Notes under the pieces: model-generated
The model's input: only the letters and a program-made list of their open reading frames with translations
Database searches by the model: none
What the model was told of the DNA's origin: nothing
DNA from: GWB1-37-8 sp964646925
GTDB lineage: Bacteria; Patescibacteriota; Microgenomatia; Levybacterales; UBA12049
Assembly: GCA_964646925.1 (NCBI GenBank)
Contig: CAZYIC010000007.1
Location: 1 to 29,702, forward strand
Direction of reading: 5' to 3'
DNA length: 29,702 bases
Part shown: positions 13,635 through 21,045 of the stretch, piece by piece
Position numbering within the stretch: the stretch's first letter is position 1
Layout: every line of letters starts with the position of its first letter
Made by a program: the position numbers and the translations under genes

Positions 13635-14339
13635 ATGACTGCTGCCCATAACAAACATAAAGACGTAGCTGATGTAAGCGTTCAAAAGACGGATGATGCG
13701 TCGGGTACGGATAACATAACTTCAGATATTCCTGTTCAAAGCGCTCCTGTCCAAAGCGGTCAGGCAGTTGTGCCGCCTCAATCAACTCCTCCGATCATCG
13801 AACCAGCGCAAGCTCCTCTTACGCAAATACAAACCAACGAGACGAACGAACTAAATAAGGATTTTAATCAAGGAGAAAAAAAGAATTTTCTACTGCCGAT
13901 AATTTTCGTTGTACTCTTGGCTCTGGCATTTTATGGAGGAATTTTCGTCTATAAAAAGTTTTTTATTAAAAACGAAGATGCAAAAACCAATATTGTTACT
14001 TTGTCTCCAACTCCCAAGATCGTACAGCCAACCCCTACTATTGAAGAAATCGATTTATCGAAATATGAAATAAAAATATTAAATGGAAGTGAAGTCGAAG
14101 GAGAAGCAGGAAGGCAAAAAACCAATTTGGAGAATGAGGGATTTACAATTTCCTCAATTGGCAATGCGGAAACTTCCGATTATACAAGCACAATTATTCA
14201 GGCAAAAAAAGATGTTGAGACGGAGTTTTTGGATAAATTAAAAACTATATTTGAGACGTCTTTTGCCTCTTCTAAAATAGAAGATTTATCGGAGGATTCT
14301 GCAGCAGACGTGATCGTAATCCTCGGAACTAAAAAATAA
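13635..14339 (+). CDS. Membrane-anchored LytR_C domain protein
   Basis: 234 aa. Residues 1-75 are a Pro/Gln/Ser/Thr-rich cytoplasmic linker, about 80-102 (FLLPIIFVVLLALAFYGGIFVY) a single membrane segment, then a Thr/Pro spacer (SPTPKIVQPTPT) and a C-terminal domain with KILNGSEVEGEAGRQ, NLENEGF, GNAETSDYTST and VIVILG, the pattern of the LytR C-terminal domain. Such domains accompany cell-wall glycopolymer ligases and cell-surface proteins; no catalytic LCP domain is present. It stands between two paralogous exported hydrolases, each with its own promoter. Confidence 0.82.
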   Translation: MTAAHNKHKDVADVSVQKTDDASGTDNITSDIPVQSAPVQSGQAVVPPQSTPPIIEPAQAPLTQIQTNETNELNKDFNQGEKKNFLLPIIFVVLLALAFYGGIFVYKKFFIKNEDAKTNIVTLSPTPKIVQPTPTIEEIDLSKYEIKILNGSEVEGEAGRQKTNLENEGFTISSIGNAETSDYTSTIIQAKKDVETEFLDKLKTIFETSFASSKIEDLSEDSAADVIVILGTKK

Positions 14340-14351
14340 TCAACCGCGCAG

Positions 14352-14380
14352 TTGACATTTTCTTGATTGAATAGTATCGT
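14352..14380 (+). promoter_or_regulatory. Leaderless promoter
   Basis: TTGACA (14352-14357), 17-bp spacer, TATCGT (14375-14380), ending 6 nt before ATG 14387. Confidence 0.65.
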
Positions 14381-14386
14381 TGGCGA

Positions 14387-15403
14387 ATGAAACACTTGCT
14401 GATTGGAATTTTTGTTTTCGCCGTAATTGCAGGAGTATTTTTTTTCATTAAAAATTTTAACAGCAGTGAAAGAATAAAATCACCGATAGCTAAAGAAAAA
14501 CCTTTCGATAAGTATACATTCGCAAACTTAAAGAAGAGTAAATCTTCTGCCGGCAACATTGTCTTGGGAGAAGGCTTGAAAGAGCAGGGCAGTTATATTT
14601 CTCAAATGTTCTCCTACACAGTTGACGGAAAAAAAGTCAGCGGATTGTTAAATGTTCCAATGGAAGATGGGGTATATCCCGTTATTGTTATGCTTCGGGG
14701 CTTTGTCTCAAAAGAAATCTACGCAACAGGAGTTGGTACAAGTAGGGCAGGAGAAGTCTTCGCGCAGAATGGCTTTATTACACTTGCGCCGGATTTTTTA
14801 GGTTATGGCCGGTCGGATAATCCGTCCCAATCGGCAATAGAGGAAAGGTTTCAAACTTACACTACAACACTTAGTCTCTTGTCTTCTCTTGAAAATTTAA
14901 ATGACGGTCTTGATGCCAGCTATTCGGGAAAAATAAAGGCAGATTATTCAAAAATCGGAATTTGGGGACACAGCAATGGGGGGCAGATCGCATTATCTGT
15001 TTTGGAGATTACGGGAAAAGATTATCCGACAGTTCTTTGGGCGCCTGTTTCCAAACCTTTTCCGTATTCAATATTATATTTTACAGATGAATTTGATGAT
15101 CACGGAAAAGCCCTACGGAAAGTCATAGCAAATTTTGAAGATGATTACGATATTGAATTGTACTCTCCGAGCAACTATTATTCATGGATTAATGCGCCGA
15201 TTCAGCTTCATCAGGGAACATCGGATGATGCGGTTCCTTTTAATTGGTCGGACACATTGGTAGAAGATTTGACAAAACTAGAGAAAGACATAACGTACTT
15301 TACTTATCCCGGAGCCGATCACAACTTATTGCCGGATGGCTGGTTGCCGGCTGTTAATAGAGGTTTGAATTTTTATAAAGAAAAATTTAATATCCAAAAT
15401 TGA
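14387..15403 (+). CDS. Secreted or anchored alpha/beta hydrolase, paralogue of the 12504 gene
   Basis: 338 aa. N-terminal hydrophobic anchor (LLIGIFVFAVIAGVFFFI), then YPVIVMLRGF in place of the usual HG oxyanion motif, the nucleophile elbow GHSNGG, the acid in HQGTSDDAVP and the base in GADHNLLP. Same order and spacing as the 12504 protein (365 aa), but it lacks the repeat-encoded peptide and has LRGF where the other has FNHGY. It is likely an extracytoplasmic peptidase or esterase of the S9 type; substrate unknown. Confidence 0.83.
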   Translation: MKHLLIGIFVFAVIAGVFFFIKNFNSSERIKSPIAKEKPFDKYTFANLKKSKSSAGNIVLGEGLKEQGSYISQMFSYTVDGKKVSGLLNVPMEDGVYPVIVMLRGFVSKEIYATGVGTSRAGEVFAQNGFITLAPDFLGYGRSDNPSQSAIEERFQTYTTTLSLLSSLENLNDGLDASYSGKIKADYSKIGIWGHSNGGQIALSVLEITGKDYPTVLWAPVSKPFPYSILYFTDEFDDHGKALRKVIANFEDDYDIELYSPSNYYSWINAPIQLHQGTSDDAVPFNWSDTLVEDLTKLEKDITYFTYPGADHNLLPDGWLPAVNRGLNFYKEKFNIQN

Positions 15404-15408
15404 CTTCT

Positions 15409-15450
15409 TCGCCGATACAAATCCGATATGGGATCGGAATAGCTTGGCGA
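15409..15450. repeat. Nested palindrome, AAGCTATT...ATCGG family copy 2
   Basis: TCGCC (15409-15413)/GGCGA (15446-15450) enclose TCCGAT (15422-15427)/ATCGGA (15433-15438). No T-run follows, so it does not look like a terminator. It resembles 11217-11263 in reverse orientation. Confidence 0.6.
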
Positions 15451-15466
15451 TATGGTAAAGGACTTG

Positions 15467-15475
15467 TGATATAAT
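15467..15475 (+). promoter_or_regulatory. Extended -10 promoter of the YhhQ operon
   Basis: TG-A-TATAAT, 20 nt before ATG 15496. This gives a short leader of about 13 nt rather than a leaderless start. Confidence 0.55.
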
Positions 15476-15495
15476 TGTTTCATTGAGTTTGCCTA

Positions 15496-16158
15496 ATGTT
15501 TAAGATACAAAGATTTGATTTACTTATTTCTGTCTACATTTTCTGCATTGCCGTATCGGAATTGATGGGAGCCAAGACATTTCCGCTTATAAATTTTTTT
15601 GGATATCAGCTAAATGCAAGCGTGGCAATATTTGTTCTTCCTCTTATATTTACCATTAATGATGTAATTACGGAAGTTTATGGTAAAGAACGAACCCGAA
15701 GTGTTATTAGGTCAGGATTAATTGTTATATTTTTCATATTGTTATTTTCTCTTTTGGCAACGAATCTTCCTCCTTCTTTGAGGTTTCAAAAAACAGAAAA
15801 CGCTTACGATGCAATCTTTGGATTATCTGTGAGAATCGCGGCGGCATCCTTGACAGCTTTTGCGCTGGCAGAATTTTTGGATGTTTTTATATTCGCGAAA
15901 ATAAGAGAATTGTTTGGTAAAAAAGCTTTGTGGTTCCGAAATAATGCATCTAATTTCGTTTCCCAATTTGTAGATACTTCTGTTTTTATGTTTTTGGCAT
16001 TTTATGCTTTTGATAAGGGTTTCGGCGATAATTTTTCATTTTTAGTCAGTTTGATTCTTCCTTATTGGTTATTAAAATGTTTTATGTCGGTTATAGAAAC
16101 TCCGCTTGTTTATCTTGGCGTAAAATGGCTTAAAAATTCGCCAGCTGGCAAAAATTAA
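15496..16158 (+). CDS. YhhQ/VUT family transporter (queuosine precursor type)
   Basis: 220 aa with about six membrane segments. Family signatures: ISELMGAKT-like start (VSELMGAKTFPL), FTINDVITEVYGKERTRSVI, NNASNFVSQFVDTSVF and IETPLVYLGVKWL. YhhQ proteins import 7-cyano- or 7-aminomethyl-7-deazaguanine for tRNA queuosine, which would suit an organism that scavenges. The tail NSPAGKN is encoded by a GCCAGCTGGC palindrome (16140-16149), possibly a remnant repeat. The stop TAA overlaps the next ATG by one base. Confidence 0.85.
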   Translation: MFKIQRFDLLISVYIFCIAVSELMGAKTFPLINFFGYQLNASVAIFVLPLIFTINDVITEVYGKERTRSVIRSGLIVIFFILLFSLLATNLPPSLRFQKTENAYDAIFGLSVRIAAASLTAFALAEFLDVFIFAKIRELFGKKALWFRNNASNFVSQFVDTSVFMFLAFYAFDKGFGDNFSFLVSLILPYWLLKCFMSVIETPLVYLGVKWLKNSPAGKN

Positions 16159-16685
16159 TGAAAATCGTCATAGTTGCCGTTGCCTCGGTAAACGGAAAAA
16201 TAACGAAAGGAGACGACTCAAATATTTATTCCTGGACATCCAAGGAGGATTCAAGGTTCTTCTTTTCATTGATCGAAAAAAGTAATTTAATTGTGATGGG
16301 AAGTAAGACTTATGAAGCAGCAAAAAAACTTATTAAACATAAGAAAAATAGATTAAGAATTGTTTTGACCAAAAATCCAAAAAGATATCTAAAGGAAAGC
16401 ATGAAAGGAATGTTGGAATTTACTAATGAAGGTCCTTTGGAGCTTACGAAAAGACTTGAGGGTAAAGGGTATAAAAAAATACTTCTTGTTGGCGGCGGAG
16501 AGATTAATGTTTTATTCCTTAAATCAAAACTTGTTAATGAAATATATTTAACGATAGAACCAAAAATATTTGGTACAGGGAAGAATTTGGTAGGCGAGAG
16601 CGACTTTGAGTCACAATTACAATTAATTAGCGCTAGGAAGCTAAACGAACAAGGAACTCTGCTACTAAAATATAAGGTGGTATAA
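16158..16685 (+). CDS. DHFR/RibD C-terminal family reductase
   Basis: 175 aa. VASVNGKITKGDDS at the N-terminus, LIVMGSKTYEA, RIVLTKNP, LLVGGGEINVLFL and VNEIYLTIEPKIFGTG are the standard segments of the RibD C-terminal/dihydrofolate reductase superfamily. These proteins reduce pterin- or riboflavin-type intermediates with NADPH. It may serve as a minimal dihydrofolate reductase, but that is inference. It is translationally coupled to the YhhQ gene (TAATG). Confidence 0.85.
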   Translation: MKIVIVAVASVNGKITKGDDSNIYSWTSKEDSRFFFSLIEKSNLIVMGSKTYEAAKKLIKHKKNRLRIVLTKNPKRYLKESMKGMLEFTNEGPLELTKRLEGKGYKKILLVGGGEINVLFLKSKLVNEIYLTIEPKIFGTGKNLVGESDFESQLQLISARKLNEQGTLLLKYKVV

Positions 16686-16686
16686 T
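16678..16686 (+). promoter_or_regulatory. Extended -10 promoter of msrB, leaderless
   Basis: TG-G-TATAAT overlaps the last codons and stop of the preceding gene and ends 6 nt before ATG 16693. Confidence 0.6.
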
Positions 16687-16692
16687 TAAGCC

Positions 16693-17133
16693 ATGAATGA
16701 CTCTAGGGACGCTAAAAATTTAACACAAGAGGAGTGGAAGAAAAAATTAACCCCCGAACAATATAAGGTTTTAAGAGAGAAGGGAACAGAAGCTCCATTC
16801 ACCGGGAAATTTTATAAAAATTTCGAGAAGGGGATGTATGTTTGTGGTGCATGCGGACAAGAATTATTTTCTTCGGATACAAAGTTTGATAGTGATTGCG
16901 GATGGCCAAGTTTTGACAGAAGCTTGGAGGGAAATGTGGAGTTTAAAACTGATGAAAGCTTTGGAATGCAAAGAACAGAAGTTCTATGCAGTAATTGCGG
17001 GAGTCATTTGGGACACGTTTTCGACGACCTGCCCGCCAGTGCCAGGCGTTGGCAGGCGGGTGGACCAAAAGAAACAACAGGTAAACGCTTCTGTATAAAT
17101 TCTATTTCCTTAAATTTCAAGCAGCAAAAATAA
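16693..17133 (+). CDS. msrB: Peptide-methionine (R)-S-oxide reductase with repeat insert
   Basis: 146 aa. Zinc Cys pairs CGAC and CSNC, substrate motif CGWPSF, HLGHVFDD, and the catalytic Cys of RFCINSISL are all present. It repairs R-methionine sulfoxide in oxidised proteins. LPASARRWQAG (about residues 112-122) splits the normally continuous VFDDGP...TGKRFCINS and is encoded by a palindromic element at 17028-17060. It sits close to the active site, so activity of the enlarged loop is worth testing. Confidence 0.95.
   Translation: MNDSRDAKNLTQEEWKKKLTPEQYKVLREKGTEAPFTGKFYKNFEKGMYVCGACGQELFSSDTKFDSDCGWPSFDRSLEGNVEFKTDESFGMQRTEVLCSNCGSHLGHVFDDLPASARRWQAGGPKETTGKRFCINSISLNFKQQK
17028..17060. 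repeat. GC-rich palindromic element inside msrB
   Basis: CCTGCC (17028-17033)/GGCAGG (17051-17056), or alternatively CCCGCC (17032-17037)/GGCGGG (17055-17060) with an inner GCC/GGC pair. It shares the CCTGCC/GGCAGG words of the palindrome at 3180-3199. Confidence 0.7.
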
Positions 17134-17811
17134 CTAATTAAATTTCCCGATTAGTTCGATTATTTTATCTTGCACACCCTTATCAAAAATAATTTTGTGA
17201 TGGCCGTTGATTTTAACTTTAATATTGGTTGCTCCTTTCAGAAAGCTTCCTTTCTCATGCCAGACGTGATTGTCAAATGCGGGCATAATAGAGGTGATTT
17301 TAGAATTAACCTCTGTATGCCGATTTAGATCTTGAATTACTTTGCTTTCGGGAGATAGCTCTTTTAGGGATTTTCCGGTTAAGTGATTCACTATTTTTGA
17401 TCCTGAAAAAGGAGCGGCAATCGCAACCAGTCCTTTAATTTTTTGGTCTTTATTTTCATGGATAAGAAAATATTTTCCTATTAATCCACCTTTACTGTGC
17501 GCCACTATTACAGCTTTTCCTAAATGTTCCTTTTTTATTAATTCTTTGACAATTTTAGCTGAATGGGGAATATCTAAAAAATTTAGTCCTAATTGATTAA
17601 TTACATAGACAGGATGTCCCGAGTTGGAAATTTTATCACCTAGACTTTTTAAAAAACCCCATCTGTTTGATATTCCTGGTATTAAAATCACCGGAATTTT
17701 TCCTTTAACAGCATGGTTCAAATAATGTCTTGGAGGGTTTTTATATAGGATCATCAATAGCCTCCCATAAAACATATAACAATAATCAATGGCCCAATAT
17801 GCAATTCTCAT
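17134..17811 (-). CDS. Lipase-like alpha/beta hydrolase
   Basis: 225 aa from ATG 17811, chosen because a TGTTATTAT box ends 6 nt upstream. PVILIPGISNRWGFL gives the oxyanion region, AHSKGG the nucleophile elbow, FDNHVWH is a candidate acid position and NGHHKII supplies the His. The N-terminus is aromatic and hydrophobic (YWAIDYCYMFYGRLLMILY) and may lie in the membrane. It resembles PGAP1/triacylglycerol-lipase-like esterases. Its stop is directly adjacent to the end of msrB, so the genes converge with no spacer. Confidence 0.75.
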   Translation of the reverse strand: MRIAYWAIDYCYMFYGRLLMILYKNPPRHYLNHAVKGKIPVILIPGISNRWGFLKSLGDKISNSGHPVYVINQLGLNFLDIPHSAKIVKELIKKEHLGKAVIVAHSKGGLIGKYFLIHENKDQKIKGLVAIAAPFSGSKIVNHLTGKSLKELSPESKVIQDLNRHTEVNSKITSIMPAFDNHVWHEKGSFLKGATNIKVKINGHHKIIFDKGVQDKIIELIGKFN

Positions 17812-17817
17812 TTGTAA

Positions 17818-17826
17818 ATAATAACA
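17818..17826 (-). promoter_or_regulatory. Extended -10 promoter, leaderless (reverse strand)
   Basis: TG-T-TATTAT on the reverse strand, ending 6 nt before ATG 17811. It is divergent from the promoter at 17846-17854. Confidence 0.6.
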
Positions 17827-17845
17827 CAATAATGTATAAAAGTTT

Positions 17846-17854
17846 TGATATAAT
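17846..17854 (+). promoter_or_regulatory. Extended -10 promoter of the DUF475 gene, leaderless
   Basis: TG-A-TATAAT ends 7 nt before GTG 17862. It argues for that GTG rather than the ATG at 17832, which lies upstream of the promoter. Confidence 0.6.
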
Positions 17855-17861
17855 AAGTTTT

Positions 17862-18770
17862 GTGGATTTTGGATTTATTATTTTAACAATCCTTGGACTT
17901 TCACTTTTTGAGATTATCACGAGCATTGATAATGCCATCATCAATGCGGAAGTGCTAAGAGGCATGACTCAAAAAGCCCGACGTTGGTTTCTTTTGTGGG
18001 GATTTCTTTTTGCCGTTTTTGTAGTGCGCGGTTTATTGCCGCTTTTTATTGTCTGGCTTGCTAATCCTCAGCTCGGCGTAATCGGTGTATTTTTTGCGGC
18101 ATTTTCTCAAGACCCGAAAATCACAGAAGCTATTGAAGCAACATCTCCATTGCTTCTCTTGGGAGGAGGAGTGTTTTTAGTTTTTTTGTTTTTCAACTGG
18201 CTGTTTTTGGAGCCCAAAAATTACGGTTTGAGGGGAGAAAGATTTTTCCATCGTCAGGGAGCATGGTTTTTTGCCATTGTTTCCATACTCCTTTCCGTGA
18301 TCGTCTGGTTTGCTCTCCAAAAAGATCCTATGCTCGCGTTTGCCGCAGTTGTAGGCTCTACGGCGTTTTTTATTATTCATGGATTCAGGCAATATGCAGA
18401 GGAACAGGAGCGAAAGCTTATCAAAGGCAACATGTCTGACATAAGCAAAATTGCCTACCTTGAAGTTCTGGATTCGACTTTTTCTATAGACGGAGTAATA
18501 GGAGCATTTGCTTTTACATTTTCAATACCTCTTATTCTTTTGGGAAACGGCCTTGGAGCGCTGGTTCTTCGGAAATTAACAGTAAGCAACATTGAGAGAA
18601 TAAAAAAATACAGATATCTAAAAAACGGAGCCATGTATTCGATATTGTTTTTGGGAGGAATAATGGTAATGGACAGCTTTGGATTTCACATCCCGACATG
18701 GATTTCTCCGGTTATAACATTCGCAACAGTAGGTTATTTCTTTCTCAAATCCAGAGCGGAATTGTTATGA
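17862..18770 (+). CDS. DUF475/TerC-like integral membrane protein
   Basis: 302 aa from GTG 17862. About eight membrane segments. Two related acidic motifs in membrane context, EIITSIDNAIINAEVL near the N-terminus and LDSTFSIDGVIGAFAFTF in the second half, mark the DUF475/TerC superfamily; their Asp residues are thought to handle metal ions such as Mn2+. The substrate here is not known. It ends with a 6-bp overlap with the convergent Crp/Fnr gene. Confidence 0.85.
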   Translation: MDFGFIILTILGLSLFEIITSIDNAIINAEVLRGMTQKARRWFLLWGFLFAVFVVRGLLPLFIVWLANPQLGVIGVFFAAFSQDPKITEAIEATSPLLLLGGGVFLVFLFFNWLFLEPKNYGLRGERFFHRQGAWFFAIVSILLSVIVWFALQKDPMLAFAAVVGSTAFFIIHGFRQYAEEQERKLIKGNMSDISKIAYLEVLDSTFSIDGVIGAFAFTFSIPLILLGNGLGALVLRKLTVSNIERIKKYRYLKNGAMYSILFLGGIMVMDSFGFHIPTWISPVITFATVGYFFLKSRAELL

Positions 18771-19436
18771 GATTTTGTTTTGACAGCGTCCCTCAATGCA
18801 ATTTTCCAGTTCTTCTTCCATTCTTTTTAGATTGTTAATGACGAATAAGTGGATTTTAACCGATATTAAATTTCTTTTTATTAGTTTTTCAATTTCCCTG
18901 CTGGCTGTTTCGCGCGTCATGGCAATACTTGTAGCAATATCATTATGAGTAAGAGGAATCTGGATATTGACCGTATTGTTTTGTTCTTTGCCAAACCTTT
19001 TTGCTAAAAATAATAAACAGGAAATAACACGGGCACAGGAATTGGTATATTCCAAATTATCTATACGGTCGACATAAATATTGTGTATATCAATGATCCG
19101 ATGAATAACATCAAGCAGAACATCAGGTTTATTGCTGATAAAATCCATAAACTTCTGCCGCGAAACTCTATAAACAGTCGCATCGCCCACTGCCTGATAA
19201 AAAAGCCATTTATTCAAATTATTAAATGCCCAAATGATCGGAAAAATTTCCCCAGCTTTATAAAAGACATAGGTTTTTTCAGTCCCATTGGATAATAAAG
19301 TATAAACTCGGACGTACCCTTTTTCTAAATAATATAAATATGGCTGTACGCTTGTTTCCGGATGCAGAATAATCTGTCCTTTTCTATATGTTTGCCTTGG
19401 ATTGGCGCAAAAGAAGTCTATAAGAATATTGTTCAT
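18765..19436 (-). CDS. Crp/Fnr family transcription regulator
   Basis: 223 aa. The N-terminal part (residues about 15-115) is a cupin-like sensor domain (YRKGQIILHPETS, YYLEKGYVRVYTLLSNG), followed by a dimer helix and a C-terminal winged HTH (THNDIATSIAMTRETASREIEKLIKRNLI). No Cys cluster for a 4Fe-4S centre and no clear cAMP-pocket Arg-Ser pair is visible, so the signal is open. It is divergent from the Hsp20 operon, and the intergenic region holds a palindrome (19532-19545), so it may control that operon. Its start lies 13 nt after a reverse-strand TATAAT (19455-19450). Confidence 0.9.
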   Translation of the reverse strand: MNNILIDFFCANPRQTYRKGQIILHPETSVQPYLYYLEKGYVRVYTLLSNGTEKTYVFYKAGEIFPIIWAFNNLNKWLFYQAVGDATVYRVSRQKFMDFISNKPDVLLDVIHRIIDIHNIYVDRIDNLEYTNSCARVISCLLFLAKRFGKEQNNTVNIQIPLTHNDIATSIAMTRETASREIEKLIKRNLISVKIHLFVINNLKRMEEELENCIEGRCQNKIS

Positions 19437-19608
19437 TGAAAGCTGTTTTATTATACCTTACTCTGTCAAAAAAAAGCAGTTGCGACAGATATCGCTGCAA
19501 ATATATTATTTTTTTGTGTTGCCTATCACTGAGAATAAGTATTCTGATCATTAGACTGTGTGTGTTTATCATAACAATTGTATTATATGATGAAGGGAGG
19601 TGAGCAAT
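19437..19608. promoter_or_regulatory. Divergent Crp/Fnr - Hsp20 control region
   Basis: Contains a reverse-strand TATAAT (19455-19450) for the Crp/Fnr gene; interlocked inverted repeats within TTGCGACAGATATCGCTGCAA-like sequence (19480-19500: TTGC/GCAA and GCGA/TCGC); the perfect inverted repeat AGAATA-AG-TATTCT (19532-19545), a candidate operator; ACAATTGT near 19574-19581; and a forward TATTAT at 19581-19586. Neither an FNR nor a CRP consensus site is seen. Confidence 0.55.
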
Positions 19609-20022
19609 ATGACAAGTGATTTAATACCGGCAAACTTTTGGAGAATTCCCATGATTACGTCTGATTTATGGGAAAATCTTTCGGATCTAGCTCCAATGAG
19701 AGGAACGCTAAATGGTCTTTCTATCTTCGAGGATGATAAAAACGTTTATGTAGAAGCAGCTGTTCCGGGAGTTGATCCCAAAAATGTTGATGTAACCTTT
19801 GACAAGGGAGTGCTTTGGATAAAAGGCGAGGTAAAAGAAGAAGAAAAAAGCAAGAAATATTACAGAAAAGCCTCAAGCGTTTTTTCATACAGAGTTACAG
19901 TTCCCGGTGAAGTGGATTGGAAGAAGGAGCCGGCCGCAACGTGCAAAAACGGAGCAATGCGGGTAACCTTTGCAAAATCTCCCAAAGCGCAGCCTAAAAA
20001 AATAGCAGTGAAAACTGCATAA
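19609..20022 (+). CDS. Hsp20/alpha-crystallin small heat-shock protein
   Basis: 137 aa. ATG 19609 is chosen because GGAGG (19596-19600) lies 8 nt upstream; an in-frame GTG at 19600 falls inside that ribosome site. The alpha-crystallin domain spans about residues 40-137 (FEDDKNVYVEAAVPGVDPKNVDV, GVLWIKGEVKEEE, SYRVTVPGEVDW, NGAMRVTFAKS). ATP-independent holdase that binds unfolding proteins. The C-terminal I-x-I anchor is replaced by KKIAVK. First gene of a tight six-gene run. Confidence 0.92.
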   Translation: MTSDLIPANFWRIPMITSDLWENLSDLAPMRGTLNGLSIFEDDKNVYVEAAVPGVDPKNVDVTFDKGVLWIKGEVKEEEKSKKYYRKASSVFSYRVTVPGEVDWKKEPAATCKNGAMRVTFAKSPKAQPKKIAVKTA

Positions 20023-20026
20023 AGTT

Positions 20027-20743
20027 ATGTATTTTAAAGACAGATCTGAGGCGGGACAATTATTGGCAGAAAAACTTGAAAAGTATATTGATAAAGATGT
20101 TATCGTTTACGCTGTTCCTAGGGGCGGGGTTGTAACAGCAGTTGAGATAGCAAAATTCATCCGGGCGCCGCTTGATCTGGTTATAACAAGAAAAATAAGC
20201 CATCCGTATAATCCTGAATACGCAATTGCAGCAACTGCTGAAAACGGTCATATTGTGGGACAACGAAGAGAATTAGCGTCAATTGATGAAGACTGGCTGG
20301 AAGAAGAAATGGAAAGGCAGCGTCGGGAGGCAGTAAGAAGAAGAAAAAAGTATCTGCATGGAAGATGTATGATATCTCCCGAAGGAAAAATAGCTATTGT
20401 GGCTGATGACGGGGTGGCAACCGGCTTAACTCTTAGGGTTAGCATTATGGAAGTAAAACACCACAATCCTGTAAAACTTGTTGTTGCCGTTCCGGTTCTT
20501 CCAAAATCAACCGCAAGAATTTTCAAGGAAGAAGCGGACGAGTTAATCGCTCTTGAGATGCCGTCTGACGATAAGTTCCTCGGAGCAGTCGGGTCTTACT
20601 ATAAAAGTTTTGCGCAGGTTGAGGATAAAGATGTCATAAGGATTCTTAATAATCACAAGGAATGGCTGCAATTAGAAAAAGGACATAGAGAGTTTATTAT
20701 AAAAAATGGAAGAAATGGTCATATTGATTATAACGAACCATAG
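20027..20743 (+). CDS. Phosphoribosyltransferase domain protein
   Basis: 238 aa, starting 5 nt after the Hsp20 stop. The type I PRTase fold shows VPRGGVVTAVEIA and the PRPP-binding loop IVADDGVATGLT; a basic helical insert (ERQRREAVRRRKKYLHG) sits before the loop. Such stand-alone PRTases are often found with Hsp20 and other dormancy or stress genes in bacteria; their base substrate is generally unknown. Stress context here is inferred from neighbours. Confidence 0.85.
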   Translation: MYFKDRSEAGQLLAEKLEKYIDKDVIVYAVPRGGVVTAVEIAKFIRAPLDLVITRKISHPYNPEYAIAATAENGHIVGQRRELASIDEDWLEEEMERQRREAVRRRKKYLHGRCMISPEGKIAIVADDGVATGLTLRVSIMEVKHHNPVKLVVAVPVLPKSTARIFKEEADELIALEMPSDDKFLGAVGSYYKSFAQVEDKDVIRILNNHKEWLQLEKGHREFIIKNGRNGHIDYNEP

Positions 20744-20757
20744 AGGAGGTGATATGT

Positions 20758-20994
20758 ATGAATTGTCCAAGGTGTCAGGAAGGAACAATAGATAAAATAA
20801 TATTTAAGAAAAGCAATAAGGGAGCTTACGTATGCGATTTGTGTGAGGCGCTATGGTTGGAGGGTGAAGATATCGGAATTGCGCCTAGTCATACATTAAA
20901 TTCTTTTTCCCAGGATGAAGATCTTGGATATTCGATTGATGAAGTTCCGGAAAAAGATCAGGAACATAGACCAATTCGTAATATTGCAATTTGA
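20758..20994 (+). CDS. Zinc-ribbon small protein (zf-TFIIB-like)
   Basis: 78 aa from ATG 20758, with GAGGAGG (20743-20749) 8 nt upstream overlapping the preceding stop. MNCPRCQEGTIDKI and YVCDLCEALWLEGEDI give two CxxC knuckles and the W-L-x-x-x-E/D pattern of the TFIIB-type zinc-ribbon family. The C-terminal half is acidic and probably disordered. Role unknown; it travels with the Hsp20/PRTase genes. Confidence 0.8.
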   Translation: MNCPRCQEGTIDKIIFKKSNKGAYVCDLCEALWLEGEDIGIAPSHTLNSFSQDEDLGYSIDEVPEKDQEHRPIRNIAI

Positions 20995-21045
20995 AGATAA
21001 AAGAGTGTAATATGATTAAAGAGGGGAAAGGAGGTGTTGCATAGC

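Noticed and set aside
15409..15450. Intrinsic terminator after the second hydrolase gene
   Set aside because: The nested palindrome is not followed by a T-run and fits the repeat families better.
18765..19436. Classical oxygen-sensing FNR
   Set aside because: The N-terminal cysteine cluster for a 4Fe-4S centre is absent; only family level is supported.
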